From Xanthomonas sp. (lineage in GTDB: Bacteria > Pseudomonadota > Gammaproteobacteria > Xanthomonadales > Xanthomonadaceae): a stretch of DNA of 64,000 nt. The stretch's first letter is position 1; every line of letters starts with the position of its first letter. The notes beneath the pieces are model-generated. The model was not told the DNA's origin. It ran no database searches and saw nothing but the letters and a program-made list of their open reading frames with translations. A program made the translations under genes and the position numbers. Positions 8,559-27,785 of the stretch are shown here, piece by piece. Location: contig NZ_JAFIWC010000019.1 in assembly GCF_017163755.1 (NCBI RefSeq), forward strand, positions 45,298 to 109,297. Direction: 5' to 3'.

Positions 8559-8615
8559 AGTTGGAAGTAGCAAGAGAAGGCGTGCTGGTGCCGGCAATAC
8601 CAGCGACTTCCAACT
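8559..8615. repeat. Nested inverted repeats in the rpoB leader
   Basis: AGTTGGAAGT (8559-8568) pairs perfectly with ACTTCCAACT (8606-8615). Inside it, GCTGGT (8584-8589) pairs with ACCAGC (8599-8604). The nested fold lies 60 bases before the rpoB start and could act as a leader structure. No known motif was recognised. Confidence 0.6.
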
Positions 8616-8675
8616 GACAATTTATGTTCACTCAGGGCCGCGGACGCGCGGCCCGCACAGCCAAGGTGATACCTC

Positions 8676-12827
<4,152 letters not shown>

Positions 12828-12833
12828 GGAGCC

Positions 12834-12923
12834 GGGACGCGGGACCCGGGACCCGGGACTCGGAAAAGCGAGAAGCGCGAGCGCTCCTGCTTTCCGAGTC
12901 CCGAGTCCCGAGTCCCGAGTCCC
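12834..12923. repeat. Paired heptamer repeat between rpoB and rpoC
   Basis: Four units of GGGACNC (12834-12861) face four perfect GAGTCCC units (12896-12923). The inner flanks CGGAAAAG and CTTTCCG extend the pairing, giving a very stable hairpin inside the rpoBC transcript, 58 bases before rpoC. It is the clearest sister of the pth-ychF element. Confidence 0.9.
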
Positions 12924-12981
12924 GCAAAAAGCCTTCCCGCCCCGTCCTCGATACGAAATTCCTCCGACCCGGAGATACCCA

Positions 12982-17199
<4,218 letters not shown>

Positions 17200-17203
17200 G
17201 CCG

Positions 17204-17228
17204 CTGCCGGCCCCGACGGGGCCGGCAG
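17204..17228 (+). terminator. Hairpin after rpoC
   Basis: CTGCCGGCCCC and GGGGCCGGCAG form a perfect 11-bp stem with a GAC loop, starting five bases after the rpoC stop. No T-run follows, so this is either a weak or Rho-assisted end or a 3'-stability hairpin. The str operon promoter lies about 80 bases further on. Confidence 0.55.
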
Positions 17229-17306
17229 TTCCAAGCGAAAGGGGGCGCAACGGACGCGCCCCGTATTCCGGTCCGGGACGGACCAGCACGTTAAAATCCC
17301 GTGTAG

Positions 17307-17336
17307 TTGACGGGGCTTTTACTTGCCCGCTATACT
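17307..17336 (+). promoter_or_regulatory. Sigma-70 promoter of the str operon
   Basis: TTGACG at 17307-17312 and TATACT at 17331-17336 are separated by 18 bases. This is one of the two best promoters in the window. The start site is expected near 17343, immediately before a leader hairpin. The region after the -10 resembles that of the S10 promoter (TATACTTT, then GTCT and GGCAG). Confidence 0.75.
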
Positions 17337-17346
17337 TTCCTGTCTC

Positions 17347-17377
17347 GGCAGGCCGTCCTTCGGCCTGCCTTCGTTTT
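17347..17377 (+). promoter_or_regulatory. Terminator-like hairpin in the rpsL leader
   Basis: GGCAGGCCG (17347-17355) and CGGCCTGCC (17361-17369) form a perfect 9-bp stem, followed by TTCGTTTT. It begins within a few bases of the predicted transcript start and 41 bases before rpsL, so it could be an attenuator. The S10 operon leader has the same arrangement. Confidence 0.55.
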
Positions 17378-17418
17378 CACGCATCAGGCCCGACGGCCTC
17401 AATCAGAAGAATCCACTG

Positions 17419-17793
17419 ATGGCGACGATCAACCAGCTGGTCCGCAAGCCGCGGCAGGCGACCACCTACAAGAGCGCCTCTCCGGCGCTGGACAAGTGCC
17501 CGCAGCGCCGCGGCGTCTGCACGCGCGTGTACACCACCACCCCGAAGAAGCCGAACTCGGCCCTGCGTAAGGTCGCCAAGGTGCGCCTGACGAACCAGGA
17601 AGAGGTCATCAGCTACATCGGCGGCGAAGGCCACAACCTGCAGGAGCACTCCGTGGTCCTGATCCGCGGCGGCCGCGTCAAGGACCTGCCGGGCGTGCGC
17701 TACCACACCGTCCGCGGTTCGCTCGATGCCGCCGGCGTCGCCAAGCGTCGCCAGGGCCGTTCCAAGTACGGCGCCAAGCGTCCGAAGAGCTAA
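17419..17793 (+). CDS. rpsL: 30S ribosomal protein S12
   Basis: S12 lies at the decoding centre and controls accuracy. The 124-residue protein matches the usual length. The [13 protein letters not shown] segment keeps both lysines of the streptomycin loop (K42 and K43 in E. coli numbering), and [17 protein letters not shown] is intact, so no classical resistance change is seen. The ATG at 17419 is set by homology ([12 protein letters not shown]). rpsG follows after only 12 bases, whereas E. coli has a longer spacer carrying the S7 regulatory site. Confidence 0.98.
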   Translation: MATINQLVRKPRQATTYKSASPALDKCPQRRGVCTRVYTTTPKKPNSALRKVAKVRLTNQEEVISYIGGEGHNLQEHSVVLIRGGRVKDLPGVRYHTVRGSLDAAGVAKRRQGRSKYGAKRPKS

Positions 17794-17805
17794 GGGAAAA
17801 GCACT

Positions 17806-18273
17806 ATGTCTCGTAAAGGTTCTACTCCACAGCGCACCGTCCTGCCGGATCCCAAGCACGGCAGCGAAACCATCGCCCGTTTCATCAACATGGTGATGCT
17901 GAGCGGCAAGAAGTCGGTCGCCGAGAAGATCGTGTACGGCGCGATGGACGTCATTGGCGAGAAAAACCCCAATGCGGTCGAGCTGGTGCAGAAGGCGCTG
18001 GACAACGTCGCTCCGGCGGTCGAGGTCAAGTCGCGTCGCGTCGGCGGTGCCACGTACCAGGTGCCGGTCGAGGTGCGTTCCTCCCGTCGCACGGCGCTGG
18101 CGATGCGCTGGCTGATCGATTCGGCGCGCAAGCGTGGCGAAAACTCGATGCCGCGCAAGCTCGCGGCCGAGCTGGTCGACGCCTCGGAAAACCGTGGTGG
18201 CGCCATCAAGAAGCGCGAAGAAACGCACCGCATGGCGGAAGCGAACAAGGCGTTCGCGCACTACCGCTGGTGA
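17806..18273 (+). CDS. rpsG: 30S ribosomal protein S7
   Basis: S7 nucleates folding of the 16S 3' domain and contacts E-site tRNA. The 155-residue product starts [20 protein letters not shown] and has the rRNA-binding segment [21 protein letters not shown]. It lies second in the str operon. In E. coli S7 represses this operon by binding the rpsL-rpsG spacer. Here that spacer is 12 bases, so any feedback must use a different site. Confidence 0.98.
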   Translation: MSRKGSTPQRTVLPDPKHGSETIARFINMVMLSGKKSVAEKIVYGAMDVIGEKNPNAVELVQKALDNVAPAVEVKSRRVGGATYQVPVEVRSSRRTALAMRWLIDSARKRGENSMPRKLAAELVDASENRGGAIKKREETHRMAEANKAFAHYRW

Positions 18274-18301
18274 CCTTCCGGGCCTTGGAAACGGGGCCCG
18301 T

Positions 18302-18371
18302 CAGCACCATCTGAGTGCTGCTAGCCGCGCCGTTGAGCGCTGCACAAATCCGAAGGCCGCCGCAAGGCGGC
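18302..18371 (+). promoter_or_regulatory. Hairpins in the rpsG-fusA spacer
   Basis: CAGCAC/GTGCTG (18302-18307 with 18315-18320) and GCCGCC/GGCGGC with a GCAA loop (18356-18361 with 18366-18371) lie in the 138-base gap. The second ends 40 bases before the fusA GTG. These are probably mRNA structure or processing signals. Confidence 0.45.
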
Positions 18372-18411
18372 GTTCGGCCATCCGAAATCCAAGAAATTTG
18401 AGAGGCTCCCT

Positions 18412-20502
<2,091 letters not shown>

Positions 20503-20550
20503 GTCCGCTCAGGCTTCCCACCCCAATTCAGATAAGAAGGTAAAACTACA

Positions 20551-21741
20551 ATGGCAAAGGGTAAGTTCGAGCGCACCAAGCCGCACGTCAACGTCGGCAC
20601 CATCGGTCACGTCGACCACGGCAAGACCACGCTGACCGCGGCGCTGACGAAGATCGGCGCAGAGCGCTTCGGCGGCGAGTTCAAGGCGTACGACGCGATC
20701 GACGCGGCGCCGGAAGAGAAGGCGCGCGGGATCACGATCTCGACCGCGCACGTGGAATACGAATCCCCGAACCGCCACTACGCGCACGTGGATTGCCCGG
20801 GCCACGCCGACTACGTGAAGAACATGATCACCGGTGCGGCGCAGATGGACGGCGCGATCCTGGTGTGCTCGGCCGCCGACGGCCCGATGCCGCAGACCCG
20901 CGAGCACATCCTGCTGGCGCGTCAGGTCGGCGTGCCGTACATCCTGGTGTTCCTCAACAAGGCCGACATGGTCGACGATGAAGAGCTGCTCGAGCTGGTC
21001 GAGATGGAAGTGCGCGACCTGTTGAGCACCTACGATTTCCCGGGCGACGACACCCCGATCATCCACGGTTCGGCGCTGAAGGCGCTGGAAGGCGACCAGA
21101 GCGAGATCGGCGTGCCGTCGATCATCAAGCTGGTGGACGCGCTGGACAGCTACATCCCGCAGCCGGAGCGCGACATCGACAAGCCGTTCCTGATGCCGGT
21201 GGAAGACGTGTTCTCGATCTCGGGCCGCGGCACCGTGGTGACCGGCCGTATCGAGCGCGGCGTGATCAAGGTGGGCGACGAAATCGAGATCGTCGGCATC
21301 CGCACCACGCAGAAGACCACCGTGACCGGCGTGGAAATGTTCCGCAAGCTGCTGGACCAGGGCCAGGCGGGCGACAACGCGGGCCTGCTGCTGCGCGGCA
21401 CCAAGCGTGACGACGTGGAGCGCGGCCAGGTGCTGTGCAAGCCGGGTTCGATCAAGCCGCATACCGACTTCGAAGCCGAGGTGTACGTGCTGTCGAAGGA
21501 CGAGGGCGGCCGTCACACCCCGTTCTTCAAGGGCTACCGTCCGCAGTTCTACTTCCGCACCACCGACATCACCGGCGCGTGCGAGCTGCCGGAAGGCGTG
21601 GAGATGGTGATGCCGGGCGACAACGTGAAGATGGTGGTGTCGCTGATCAACCCGGTGGCGATGGACGAAGGCCTGCGTTTCGCGATCCGCGAAGGCGGCC
21701 GCACCGTCGGCGCCGGCGTGGTTGCCAAGATCATCAAGTAA
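20551..21741 (+). CDS. tuf: Elongation factor Tu, copy 2
   Basis: This is the str-operon copy (tufA position), 396 residues, with the same P-loop (19-26) and NKAD motif (136-139) as copy 1. It differs at L132, E144, D156, T160 and S190 and nowhere else. Long runs of identical codons flank the variable stretch. AAGAAGG lies before the ATG. Two near-identical tuf genes are normal in gammaproteobacteria; both look functional. A stable hairpin follows. Confidence 0.98.
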   Translation: MAKGKFERTKPHVNVGTIGHVDHGKTTLTAALTKIGAERFGGEFKAYDAIDAAPEEKARGITISTAHVEYESPNRHYAHVDCPGHADYVKNMITGAAQMDGAILVCSAADGPMPQTREHILLARQVGVPYILVFLNKADMVDDEELLELVEMEVRDLLSTYDFPGDDTPIIHGSALKALEGDQSEIGVPSIIKLVDALDSYIPQPERDIDKPFLMPVEDVFSISGRGTVVTGRIERGVIKVGDEIEIVGIRTTQKTTVTGVEMFRKLLDQGQAGDNAGLLLRGTKRDDVERGQVLCKPGSIKPHTDFEAEVYVLSKDEGGRHTPFFKGYRPQFYFRTTDITGACELPEGVEMVMPGDNVKMVVSLINPVAMDEGLRFAIREGGRTVGAGVVAKIIK

Positions 21742-21756
21742 GCTGTAGAATCACCG

Positions 21757-21784
21757 CCCCGCAACCACTGGGTTGGTTGCGGGG
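21757..21784 (+). terminator. Hairpin ending the str operon
   Basis: CCCCGCAACCA (21757-21767) and TGGTTGCGGGG (21774-21784) make a perfect 11-bp stem with loop CTGGGT, 16 bases after the tuf stop. There is no T-run, so termination may need Rho, or this may be a 3'-end protecting hairpin. Confidence 0.55.
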
Positions 21785-21872
21785 ATACCGCGAAAAGAGG
21801 GGCAGGACGCCGCTCGTGTTCGCCAGACCGGGAAGGTCGCGTTGCTGGGTCGATGTCTTCAGTGCAATGCTG

Positions 21873-21901
21873 TTGACTCGGCCCCAAGTGCGCTTTATAC
21901 T
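21873..21901 (+). promoter_or_regulatory. Sigma-70 promoter of the S10 operon
   Basis: TTGACT (21873-21878) and TATACT (21896-21901) are separated by 17 bases. Transcription should begin near 21908, giving a leader of about 165 bases before rpsJ, close to the length of the E. coli S10 leader. Confidence 0.75.
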
Positions 21902-21911
21902 TTTCCGTCTG

Positions 21912-21949
21912 GGCAGATCGGGCAACTGATCTGCCTCAGTTTTTGAGGC
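21912..21949 (+). promoter_or_regulatory. Two mutually exclusive hairpins in the S10 leader
   Basis: Hairpin 1 pairs GGCAGATC (21912-21919) with GATCTGCC (21928-21935) and is followed by TCAGTTTTT. Hairpin 2 pairs GCCTCA (21933-21938) with TGAGGC (21944-21949) around a T-rich loop. They share 21933-21935, so they cannot both form. This resembles an attenuation switch. In E. coli, L4 regulates this operon through its leader; whether L4 acts here is unknown. Confidence 0.5.
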
Positions 21950-22071
21950 CTGGGAAGCGGCCTTGCGCGGATCCGGCGATCGCCGATCCGTGCCGTCATA
22001 AGCAGGATTAAACCGGGGCAGGTATCCCAGAGGCCTTGCCCGTCGCTCTTTTAACGAAGGAACCCACCGTC

Positions 22072-22383
22072 ATGGCGGACCAAAAGATCCGGATTCGGCT
22101 GAAGGCGTTCGATCATCGTTTGATCGACCGTTCGGCCAGCGAGATCGTCGAAACGGCCAAGCGGACCGGCGCGCAAGTGCGTGGCCCGATCCCGCTGCCG
22201 ACCAAGATCGAACGCTACACCATCCTCGTTTCTCCGCACGTCGACAAGGACGCGCGCGACCAGTACGAGACCCGCACGCACAAGCGCGTGCTCGACATCG
22301 TCGACCCCAACGACAAGACCGTGGACGCGCTGATGAAGCTCGAACTCGCGGCGGGCGTCGATGTGCAGATCAAGTTGACCTGA
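22072..22383 (+). CDS. rpsJ: 30S ribosomal protein S10
   Basis: S10 is a 30S head protein and, as NusE, joins NusB and NusG in antitermination. The 103-residue product equals the usual length and has the conserved loop [21 protein letters not shown]. The ATG at 22072 is chosen because homology starts at [19 protein letters not shown]; the frame is open for 12 codons upstream without homology. AACGAAGGAA lies before it. It is the first gene of the eleven-gene S10 operon. Confidence 0.98.
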   Translation: MADQKIRIRLKAFDHRLIDRSASEIVETAKRTGAQVRGPIPLPTKIERYTILVSPHVDKDARDQYETRTHKRVLDIVDPNDKTVDALMKLELAAGVDVQIKLT

Positions 22384-22394
22384 GGACTACGACC

Positions 22395-23045
22395 ATGACG
22401 AAGAAATATTCGTTGGGCTTCGTGGGCCGCAAGGCCGGCATGAGCCGCGTCTTCACCGAAGACGGCCGCTCCATCCCGGTGACCCTGATCGAGGCGACCC
22501 CGAACCGCATCACCCAGCTCAAGACCGTCGAGAGCGACGGCTACAGCGCCGTGCAGATCACCGTGGGCGCCCGCCGCGCCGCGCTGGTCAACAAGCCGGC
22601 GACCGGGCATTTCGCCAAGGCGAAGGTCGAAGCGGGTCGCGGCCTGTGGGAGTTCCGCGTTGAAGACGCGCAGCTGGGCGATTACGCCATCGGCGGCGAG
22701 ATCAAGGCGGACATCTTCGAGGTCGGCCAGAAGGTCGACGTCCAGGGCGTCACCAAGGGCAAGGGCTTCCAGGGCACCATCAAGCGGTACAACTTCCGCA
22801 TGGGCGACGCCACCCACGGTAACTCGCTGTCGCATCGCGCGCCGGGTTCGCTGGGCCAGCGCCAGACCCCGGGCCGCGTTTTCCCGGGCAAGAAGATGTC
22901 CGGCCACATGGGCGCGGTGCAGCAGAGCACGCAGAATCTGGAAGTGGTCAAGGTTGACGTCGAGCGTGGCCTGATCGCCATTCGCGGCGCCGTGCCTGGC
23001 GCTGCCGGTGGCGACGTGATCGTGCGTCCGGCTAGCAAGGCATAA
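22395..23045 (+). CDS. rplC: 50S ribosomal protein L3
   Basis: L3 is an early assembly protein whose long loop reaches the peptidyl transferase centre. The 216-residue product has [17 protein letters not shown], then [36 protein letters not shown] loop motifs typical of bacterial L3. It follows rpsJ by 11 bases and precedes rplD by a short gap. Confidence 0.98.
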   Translation: MTKKYSLGFVGRKAGMSRVFTEDGRSIPVTLIEATPNRITQLKTVESDGYSAVQITVGARRAALVNKPATGHFAKAKVEAGRGLWEFRVEDAQLGDYAIGGEIKADIFEVGQKVDVQGVTKGKGFQGTIKRYNFRMGDATHGNSLSHRAPGSLGQRQTPGRVFPGKKMSGHMGAVQQSTQNLEVVKVDVERGLIAIRGAVPGAAGGDVIVRPASKA

Positions 23046-23057
23046 GGAGAGATGACG

Positions 23058-23663
23058 ATGGAACTCGTTATCACGGGTAGCAACAACAAGGTCTCGGTCT
23101 CCGACGCCGTGTTCGGTCGCGATTTCAGCGAGGATCTGGTCCACCAGGTCGTCGTCGCCTATCGCAACGCCGGCCGCGCCGGCACCAAGGCGCAGAAGAC
23201 GCGTTCGGAAGTCAACGGCACCACCAAGAAGTCGAAGAAGCAGAAGGGCGGTGGCGCTCGCCACGGCGCGCTGACCGCTCCGATCTTCGTCGGCGGCGGC
23301 GTGACCTTCGCGGCCAAGCCGCGCAGCTTCGAGCAGAAGGTGAATCGCAAGATGTATCGCGCGGCGATCTGCGCGATCCTCTCCGAGCTCAACCGCCAGG
23401 GTCGCCTGATGGTCGTCGACGCGTTCGATGTCGAAGCCAGCAAGACCAAGGGTCTGATCGAGAAGCTGAAGGGTCTGGAAGTGGGCAAGCGCCCGCTGAT
23501 CGTGACCGAAGAGGCGTCCGAGCATCTGTACCTGTCGGCGCGAAACCTTCCCTACGTGGAAGTGCGTGACGTGCAGGGCCTGGATCCGGTGTCGCTGGTG
23601 GGGGCCGATACGGTCGTGATCACCGCCGATGCGGTCAAGAAGGTCGAGGAGTGGCTGGCATGA
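23058..23663 (+). CDS. rplD: 50S ribosomal protein L4
   Basis: L4 lines the peptide exit tunnel and in E. coli represses the S10 operon. The product is 201 residues, beginning [14 protein letters not shown]. Two ATGs lie in frame at 23052 and 23058. The AAGGAGAG site at 23044-23051 abuts the first and is ideally spaced from the second, so 23058 is chosen. The tunnel loop ([22 protein letters not shown], about 44-65) is present. The same 20-base initiation sequence recurs at rplV. Confidence 0.96.
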   Translation: MELVITGSNNKVSVSDAVFGRDFSEDLVHQVVVAYRNAGRAGTKAQKTRSEVNGTTKKSKKQKGGGARHGALTAPIFVGGGVTFAAKPRSFEQKVNRKMYRAAICAILSELNRQGRLMVVDAFDVEASKTKGLIEKLKGLEVGKRPLIVTEEASEHLYLSARNLPYVEVRDVQGLDPVSLVGADTVVITADAVKKVEEWLA

Positions 23664-23959
23664 GCAGCAACGAAAAAATCTTCAGCGTGCTGCGTGCTCC
23701 GCGAGTCTCGGAAAAGACCGCGCGCCTGCAGGAACTCTCCAATCAGTACGTCTTCGAAATCTCGAGCGAAGCCACCAAGGCCGATGTCAAGGCCGCGGTC
23801 GAGCAGCTGTTCGACGTCAAGGTCGAGTCGGTCAATGTGCTGAACGTCAAGGGCAAGAACAAGTCCTTCCGTTCGCGCAGCGGTCGCCGCGGCGATTGGC
23901 GCAAGGCGTACGTGCGTCTGGCCGACGGCCAGTCCATCGACGTAACGGCCAAGGCCTGA
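23660..23959 (+). CDS. rplW: 50S ribosomal protein L23
   Basis: L23 sits at the tunnel exit and docks trigger factor and SRP. The 99-residue product starts [20 protein letters not shown]. The ATG at 23660 overlaps the rplD stop (ATGA) and has GAGGAG eight bases upstream, giving translational coupling. A GTG three codons upstream is less well placed. The [25 protein letters not shown] loop is typical. Confidence 0.97.
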   Translation: MSSNEKIFSVLRAPRVSEKTARLQELSNQYVFEISSEATKADVKAAVEQLFDVKVESVNVLNVKGKNKSFRSRSGRRGDWRKAYVRLADGQSIDVTAKA

Positions 23960-23969
23960 GGTCCATCCC

Positions 23970-24797
23970 ATGCCATTGATGAAATTCAAACCCACTTCAC
24001 CCGGCCGCCGTTCGGCCGTGCGCGTGGTCACGCCTGATCTGCACAAGGGCGCCCCGCACGCTGCGCTGGTGGAAAAGCAGAGCAACTCCGGTGGTCGCAA
24101 CCACCACGGCCGCATCACCACCCGTCACGTCGGCGGTGGCCACAAGCAGCACTACCGCATCATCGACTTCAAGCGCAACAAGGAAGGCATCGCGGCGCGC
24201 GTGGAGCGGATCGAATACGATCCGAACCGCACCGCCCATATCGCCCTGCTGTGCTACGCCGACGGCGAGCGCCGCTACATCATCGCGCCGAAAGGCCTGA
24301 AGGCCGGCGACCAGGTGATCTCCGGTTCCGATGCGCCGATCAAGACCGGCAACACGCTGCCGCTGCGCAACATCCCGGTCGGTACGACGGTGCATGGCAT
24401 CGAGCTGAAGCCGGGCAAGGGCGCGCAGATCGCGCGCGCTGCCGGCGCCGCGGTGCAACTGGTCGCTCGCGAAGGCATCTACGCCACGCTGCGTCTTCGC
24501 TCCGGCGAAATGCGCAAGGTGCCGGCCGAGTGCCGCGCCACGATCGGCGAAGTCGGCAACGACGAGCACAACCTCGAGAAGCTGGGCAAGGCCGGCGCCA
24601 AGCGTTGGCGCGGCGTGCGTCCGACCGTTCGCGGTGCGGCCATGAACCCGGTCGACCACCCGCACGGTGGCGGCGAGGCGAAGGCCGGTCAGGGTAATCC
24701 GCATCCGGTCACCCCGTGGGGCGTGCCGACCAAGGGTTACAAGACGCGCCATAACAAGCGCACCGAACAATTCATCGTCCGCGATCGTAGGGGCTAA
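23970..24797 (+). CDS. rplB: 50S ribosomal protein L2
   Basis: L2 is a universally conserved 23S protein required for subunit joining and peptidyl transferase activity. The 275-residue product has [19 protein letters not shown] near the N-terminus and the C-terminal active-site-proximal motif [16 protein letters not shown] containing the critical histidine (about residue 230). Length matches E. coli (273). Confidence 0.99.
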   Translation: MPLMKFKPTSPGRRSAVRVVTPDLHKGAPHAALVEKQSNSGGRNHHGRITTRHVGGGHKQHYRIIDFKRNKEGIAARVERIEYDPNRTAHIALLCYADGERRYIIAPKGLKAGDQVISGSDAPIKTGNTLPLRNIPVGTTVHGIELKPGKGAQIARAAGAAVQLVAREGIYATLRLRSGEMRKVPAECRATIGEVGNDEHNLEKLGKAGAKRWRGVRPTVRGAAMNPVDHPHGGGEAKAGQGNPHPVTPWGVPTKGYKTRHNKRTEQFIVRDRRG

Positions 24798-24803
24798 TCG
24801 ACC

Positions 24804-25073
24804 ATGGCACGTTCACTCAAGAAGGGCCCGTTCGTCGATCACCACCTCGTCAAGAAGGTGGAGGCCGCGGCCGGCAGCAAGCGTCCGATCAAGACCTGGT
24901 CGCGTCGTTCGATGATCCTGCCGGAGATGGTGGGCTTCACCATCGCCGTGCACAACGGCAAGAACCACGTTCCGGTGCTGGTCAACGAGAACATGGTCGG
25001 CCACAAGCTCGGCGAATTTGCCGTCACCCGGACCTTCAAGGGTCACGGTGGCGACAAGAAGTCGAGCCGGTAA
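24804..25073 (+). CDS. rpsS: 30S ribosomal protein S19
   Basis: S19 is a 30S head protein that contacts 5S/L5 bridges and S13. The 89-residue product begins [19 protein letters not shown] and has the signature [23 protein letters not shown]. It lies six bases after rplB. Its end overlaps the AAGGAG ribosome site of rplV. Confidence 0.98.
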   Translation: MARSLKKGPFVDHHLVKKVEAAAGSKRPIKTWSRRSMILPEMVGFTIAVHNGKNHVPVLVNENMVGHKLGEFAVTRTFKGHGGDKKSSR

Positions 25074-25085
25074 GGAGAGATGACG

Positions 25086-25421
25086 ATGGAAGCGAAAGCA
25101 ATCCTGCGCACTGCGCGCATCTCCCCGCAGAAGGCCCGCCTGGTCGCCGACCAGGTGCGCGGCCTTTCCGCCGAGCGGGCGGTCAACCTGCTGAAGTTCT
25201 CGGACAAGAAGGCTGCCCACCTGATCAAGAAGGTGGTGGAGTCGGCGATCGCCAATGCCGAGAACAACCAGGGCGCGGATGTCGACGAGCTGAAGGTCAA
25301 GACCATCATGGTTGATGAGGGTCCCACCCTGAAGCGTTTCATGGCGCGGGCGAAAGGCCGCGGTACCCGCATCCTCAAGCGCACCAGCCACATCACTGTG
25401 GTTGTGGGCGCCGCCAAGTAA
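25086..25421 (+). CDS. rplV: 50S ribosomal protein L22
   Basis: L22 lines the exit tunnel next to L4; changes in its loop give macrolide resistance. The 111-residue product has [16 protein letters not shown] near the start and the tunnel hairpin [27 protein letters not shown], which is unaltered. Of two in-frame ATGs (25080, 25086), the second has proper spacing to AAGGAG. The initiation region is identical over 20 bases to that of rplD. Confidence 0.97.
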   Translation: MEAKAILRTARISPQKARLVADQVRGLSAERAVNLLKFSDKKAAHLIKKVVESAIANAENNQGADVDELKVKTIMVDEGPTLKRFMARAKGRGTRILKRTSHITVVVGAAK

Positions 25422-25438
25422 GCGGAAAGGAAAAGACG

Positions 25439-26173
25439 ATGGGTCATAAAGTTCATCCGATTGGAATCCGCTTGGGTGTCTCCAAGGACTGGAATTCCAA
25501 GTGGTACGCCAACAAGGGCGAGTTCGCCGGGTATCTGGCGGCCGACCTCAAGGTCCGCGAAATGCTGCGCAAGAAGCTGGCGCAGGCGGGCATCAGCAAG
25601 ATCCTGATCGAGCGTCCGGCCAAGACGGCGCGCGTGACGATTCACACCGCCCGCCCGGGCGTGGTGATCGGCAAGCGCGGCGAGGACATCGAGAAGCTGC
25701 GCAAGGAAGTGAGCGAGATGATGGGCGTCCCCGCCCACATCAACGTCACCGAAGTGCGCAAGCCGGAGCTGGACGCGCAGCTGGTCGCCGAGTCGATCGC
25801 GCAGCAGCTGGAGCGCCGCATCATGTTCCGCCGCGCGATGAAGCGTTCGGTCGGCAACGCGATGCGCCTGGGTGCCCTGGGCATCAAGGTCAACGTCGCA
25901 GGCCGCTTGAACGGCGCGGAAATCGCCCGTTCGGAGTGGTACCGCGAAGGCCGCGTGCCGCTGCACACGCTGCGTGCCGACATCGACTATGGCTTCGCTG
26001 AAGCCAAGACGACCTACGGCATCATCGGCATCAAGGTTTGGATCTACAAGGGCGAGATCTTCGATTTCTCCCAGGTTGGCCAGGAAAAGCAGGACGATTC
26101 CCCGCGCAACGATCGTAGCGATCGCGGCGACCGTGGTGACCGTCCGTCGCGTCCGGCTCGTGAAGCGAGGTAA
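25439..26173 (+). CDS. rpsC: 30S ribosomal protein S3
   Basis: S3 lines the mRNA entry channel and has helicase-associated basic residues. The 244-residue product (E. coli 233) has the KH motif [15 protein letters not shown] (about 75-90) and the C-terminal domain with [30 protein letters not shown] motifs. The last 20 or so residues are a low-complexity tail rich in Arg and Asp ([16 protein letters not shown]), longer than in E. coli. Downstream genes follow closely. Confidence 0.98.
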   Translation: MGHKVHPIGIRLGVSKDWNSKWYANKGEFAGYLAADLKVREMLRKKLAQAGISKILIERPAKTARVTIHTARPGVVIGKRGEDIEKLRKEVSEMMGVPAHINVTEVRKPELDAQLVAESIAQQLERRIMFRRAMKRSVGNAMRLGALGIKVNVAGRLNGAEIARSEWYREGRVPLHTLRADIDYGFAEAKTTYGIIGIKVWIYKGEIFDFSQVGQEKQDDSPRNDRSDRGDRGDRPSRPAREAR

Positions 26174-26178
26174 CGGCA

Positions 26179-26592
26179 ATGTTGCAACCCAAGCGAACCA
26201 AATACCGCAAGATGCACAAGGGCCGCAACGACGGCCTGGCGTGGAGCGGCAACGCCGTCAGCTTCGGCGAGTACGGGCTGAAGGCCACCGCGCACGGTCA
26301 GCTGACCGCGCGCCAGATCGAGGCGGCGCGCCGCTCGATCAGCCGCTACGTCAAGCGCGGCGGCAAGATGTGGATCCGCGTGTTCCCGGACAAGCCGATC
26401 ACCAAGAAGCCGATCGAAGTGCGAATGGGCTCCGGTAAGGGCAACGTCGAGTACTGGGTCGCCCAGATCCAGCCCGGTCGCATGATCTATGAAATCGAAG
26501 GCGTCGGCGAAGATGTCGCGCGCGAGGCGTTCCGCCTGGCCGCTGCCAAGCTTTCGGTGACCACCACCTTCGTGACCCGGACGGTACGCTGA
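26179..26592 (+). CDS. rplP: 50S ribosomal protein L16
   Basis: L16 binds 23S rRNA near the A-site tRNA elbow and organises the peptidyl transferase region. The 137-residue product has [17 protein letters not shown] at the start and [19 protein letters not shown], and the Arg81-region (about 78-84) is intact. Its stop TGA overlaps the rpmC ATG by one base. Confidence 0.98.
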   Translation: MLQPKRTKYRKMHKGRNDGLAWSGNAVSFGEYGLKATAHGQLTARQIEAARRSISRYVKRGGKMWIRVFPDKPITKKPIEVRMGSGKGNVEYWVAQIQPGRMIYEIEGVGEDVAREAFRLAAAKLSVTTTFVTRTVR

Positions 26593-26777
26593 TGGACATC
26601 AAACAACTCCGCGAGAAGTCGGCTGACGATCTGAAGTCCCACCTGACCGACCTGCGCAAGGAGCAGTTCGCCCTGCGCATGCAGCAGGTCACCGGGCAGC
26701 TGCCGAAGACCCACGAAACCCGCCGGGTACGCCGCGAGATCGCTCGCGTGAAGTACCTGATCGGCAGCACGAAGTAA
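26592..26777 (+). CDS. rpmC: 50S ribosomal protein L29
   Basis: L29 is a small helical protein next to L23 at the tunnel exit. The 61-residue product has the conserved [29 protein letters not shown] and ARVKYLI motifs. It starts at 26592, sharing one base with the rplP stop, which points to coupled translation. Confidence 0.97.
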   Translation: MDIKQLREKSADDLKSHLTDLRKEQFALRMQQVTGQLPKTHETRRVRREIARVKYLIGSTK

Positions 26778-26788
26778 GGATGGCCGCC

Positions 26789-27058
26789 ATGAGCGACACT
26801 AACGAAAGCAAGACGCTGCGCACGGTCGAAGGCCGTGTCGTCAGCAACAAGATGGACAAGACCGTCACCGTGCTGGTGGAGCGTCAGGTCAAGCACGCGC
26901 TGTACGGCAAGTACATCAAGCGCTCGACCAAGCTCCACGCCCACGACGCCGACAACGCCTGCAACGAAGGCGATGTGGTGCGCGTGACCGAGATTGCGCC
27001 GATGTCCAAGACCAAGAACTGGCGGGTGGTCGAAATCGTCACCCGTTCGGCCGAATAA
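26789..27058 (+). CDS. rpsQ: 30S ribosomal protein S17
   Basis: S17 is an early-binding OB-fold protein of the 30S body. The product is 89 residues (E. coli 84), with [20 protein letters not shown] and [19 protein letters not shown]. ATGs occur at 26780 and 26789. TAAGGA ends at 26780, giving good spacing only to the second, so MSDTNESK is taken as the start. Confidence 0.95.
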   Translation: MSDTNESKTLRTVEGRVVSNKMDKTVTVLVERQVKHALYGKYIKRSTKLHAHDADNACNEGDVVRVTEIAPMSKTKNWRVVEIVTRSAE

Positions 27059-27072
27059 GGGAGATCTGAATC

Positions 27073-27441
27073 ATGATCCAGATGCAGAGCTACCTCGACG
27101 TTGCCGACAATTCCGGTGCCAAGGAAGTGATGTGCATCAAGGTGCTTGGCGGTTCCAAGCGCCGCTACGCGCACATCGGCGACATCATCAAGGTCACCGT
27201 CAAGGACGCGATCCCGCGCGGCAAGGTCAAGAAGGGCGAAGTCTACGACGCCGTGGTCGTGCGTACCCGCAAGGGTGTGCGTCGTCCCGACGGTTCGCTG
27301 ATCCGCTTCGACGGCAACGCTGCGGTGTTGCTCAACAACAAGCAGGAGCCGATCGGCACGCGCATCTTCGGGCCTGTTACCCGCGAGCTGCGTTCCGAGA
27401 AGTTCATGAAGATCGTCTCGCTCGCTCCCGAAGTGCTGTGA
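27073..27441 (+). CDS. rplN: 50S ribosomal protein L14
   Basis: L14 forms intersubunit bridges with 16S rRNA and binds the silencing factor RsfS. The 122-residue length is invariant in the family. It starts [22 protein letters not shown] and has [21 protein letters not shown]. It follows rpsQ by 14 bases. In E. coli the spc operon begins here with its own promoter; I see no clear promoter in this short gap, so read-through from the S10 operon is likely. Confidence 0.98.
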
Positions 27442-27456
27442 GCGGAGGACATACAC

Positions 27457-27774
27457 ATGGCTAACCGTATCAAGAAGGGCGACCAGGTCGTCGTCACTAC
27501 CGGCAAGGACAAGGGCAAGCAGGGCGAAATCGTCCGCGTCGACGGCGATCGGGTGATCGTCTCCAACGCGAACATCGTCAAGCGCCACACCAAGCCGAAC
27601 CCGCAGGCGGGTGTCGCCGGCGGCGTGGTCGAGCGTGAAGCGTCGATCCATATCTCCAACGTGGCGATCGTCAACCCGGCAACGGGCAAGGGCGAGCGCG
27701 TTGGCTTCAAGGTGCTGGAGGATGGACGCAAACTGCGTGTGTTCCGCTCCAGCGGTGAGGCGCTTGACGCCTGA
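27457..27774 (+). CDS. rplX: 50S ribosomal protein L24
   Basis: L24 is one of two assembly initiators of the 50S subunit. The 105-residue product has the N-terminal KOW motif ([20 protein letters not shown], about 3-22) and the [20 protein letters not shown] segment. It lies 15 bases after rplN and 11 before rplE. Confidence 0.98.
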   Translation: MANRIKKGDQVVVTTGKDKGKQGEIVRVDGDRVIVSNANIVKRHTKPNPQAGVAGGVVEREASIHISNVAIVNPATGKGERVGFKVLEDGRKLRVFRSSGEALDA

Positions 27775-27785
27775 GGAATGAAACG

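Noticed and set aside
17419..17793. Streptomycin or rifampicin resistance changes in rpsL or rpoB
   Set aside because: The key lysines of S12 and the rifampicin-pocket residues of the beta subunit all match the sensitive wild type.
20551..21741. Second tuf copy as an assembly duplicate
   Set aside because: The flanking genes differ completely and five amino acids differ, so it is a true second gene in the usual str-operon place.
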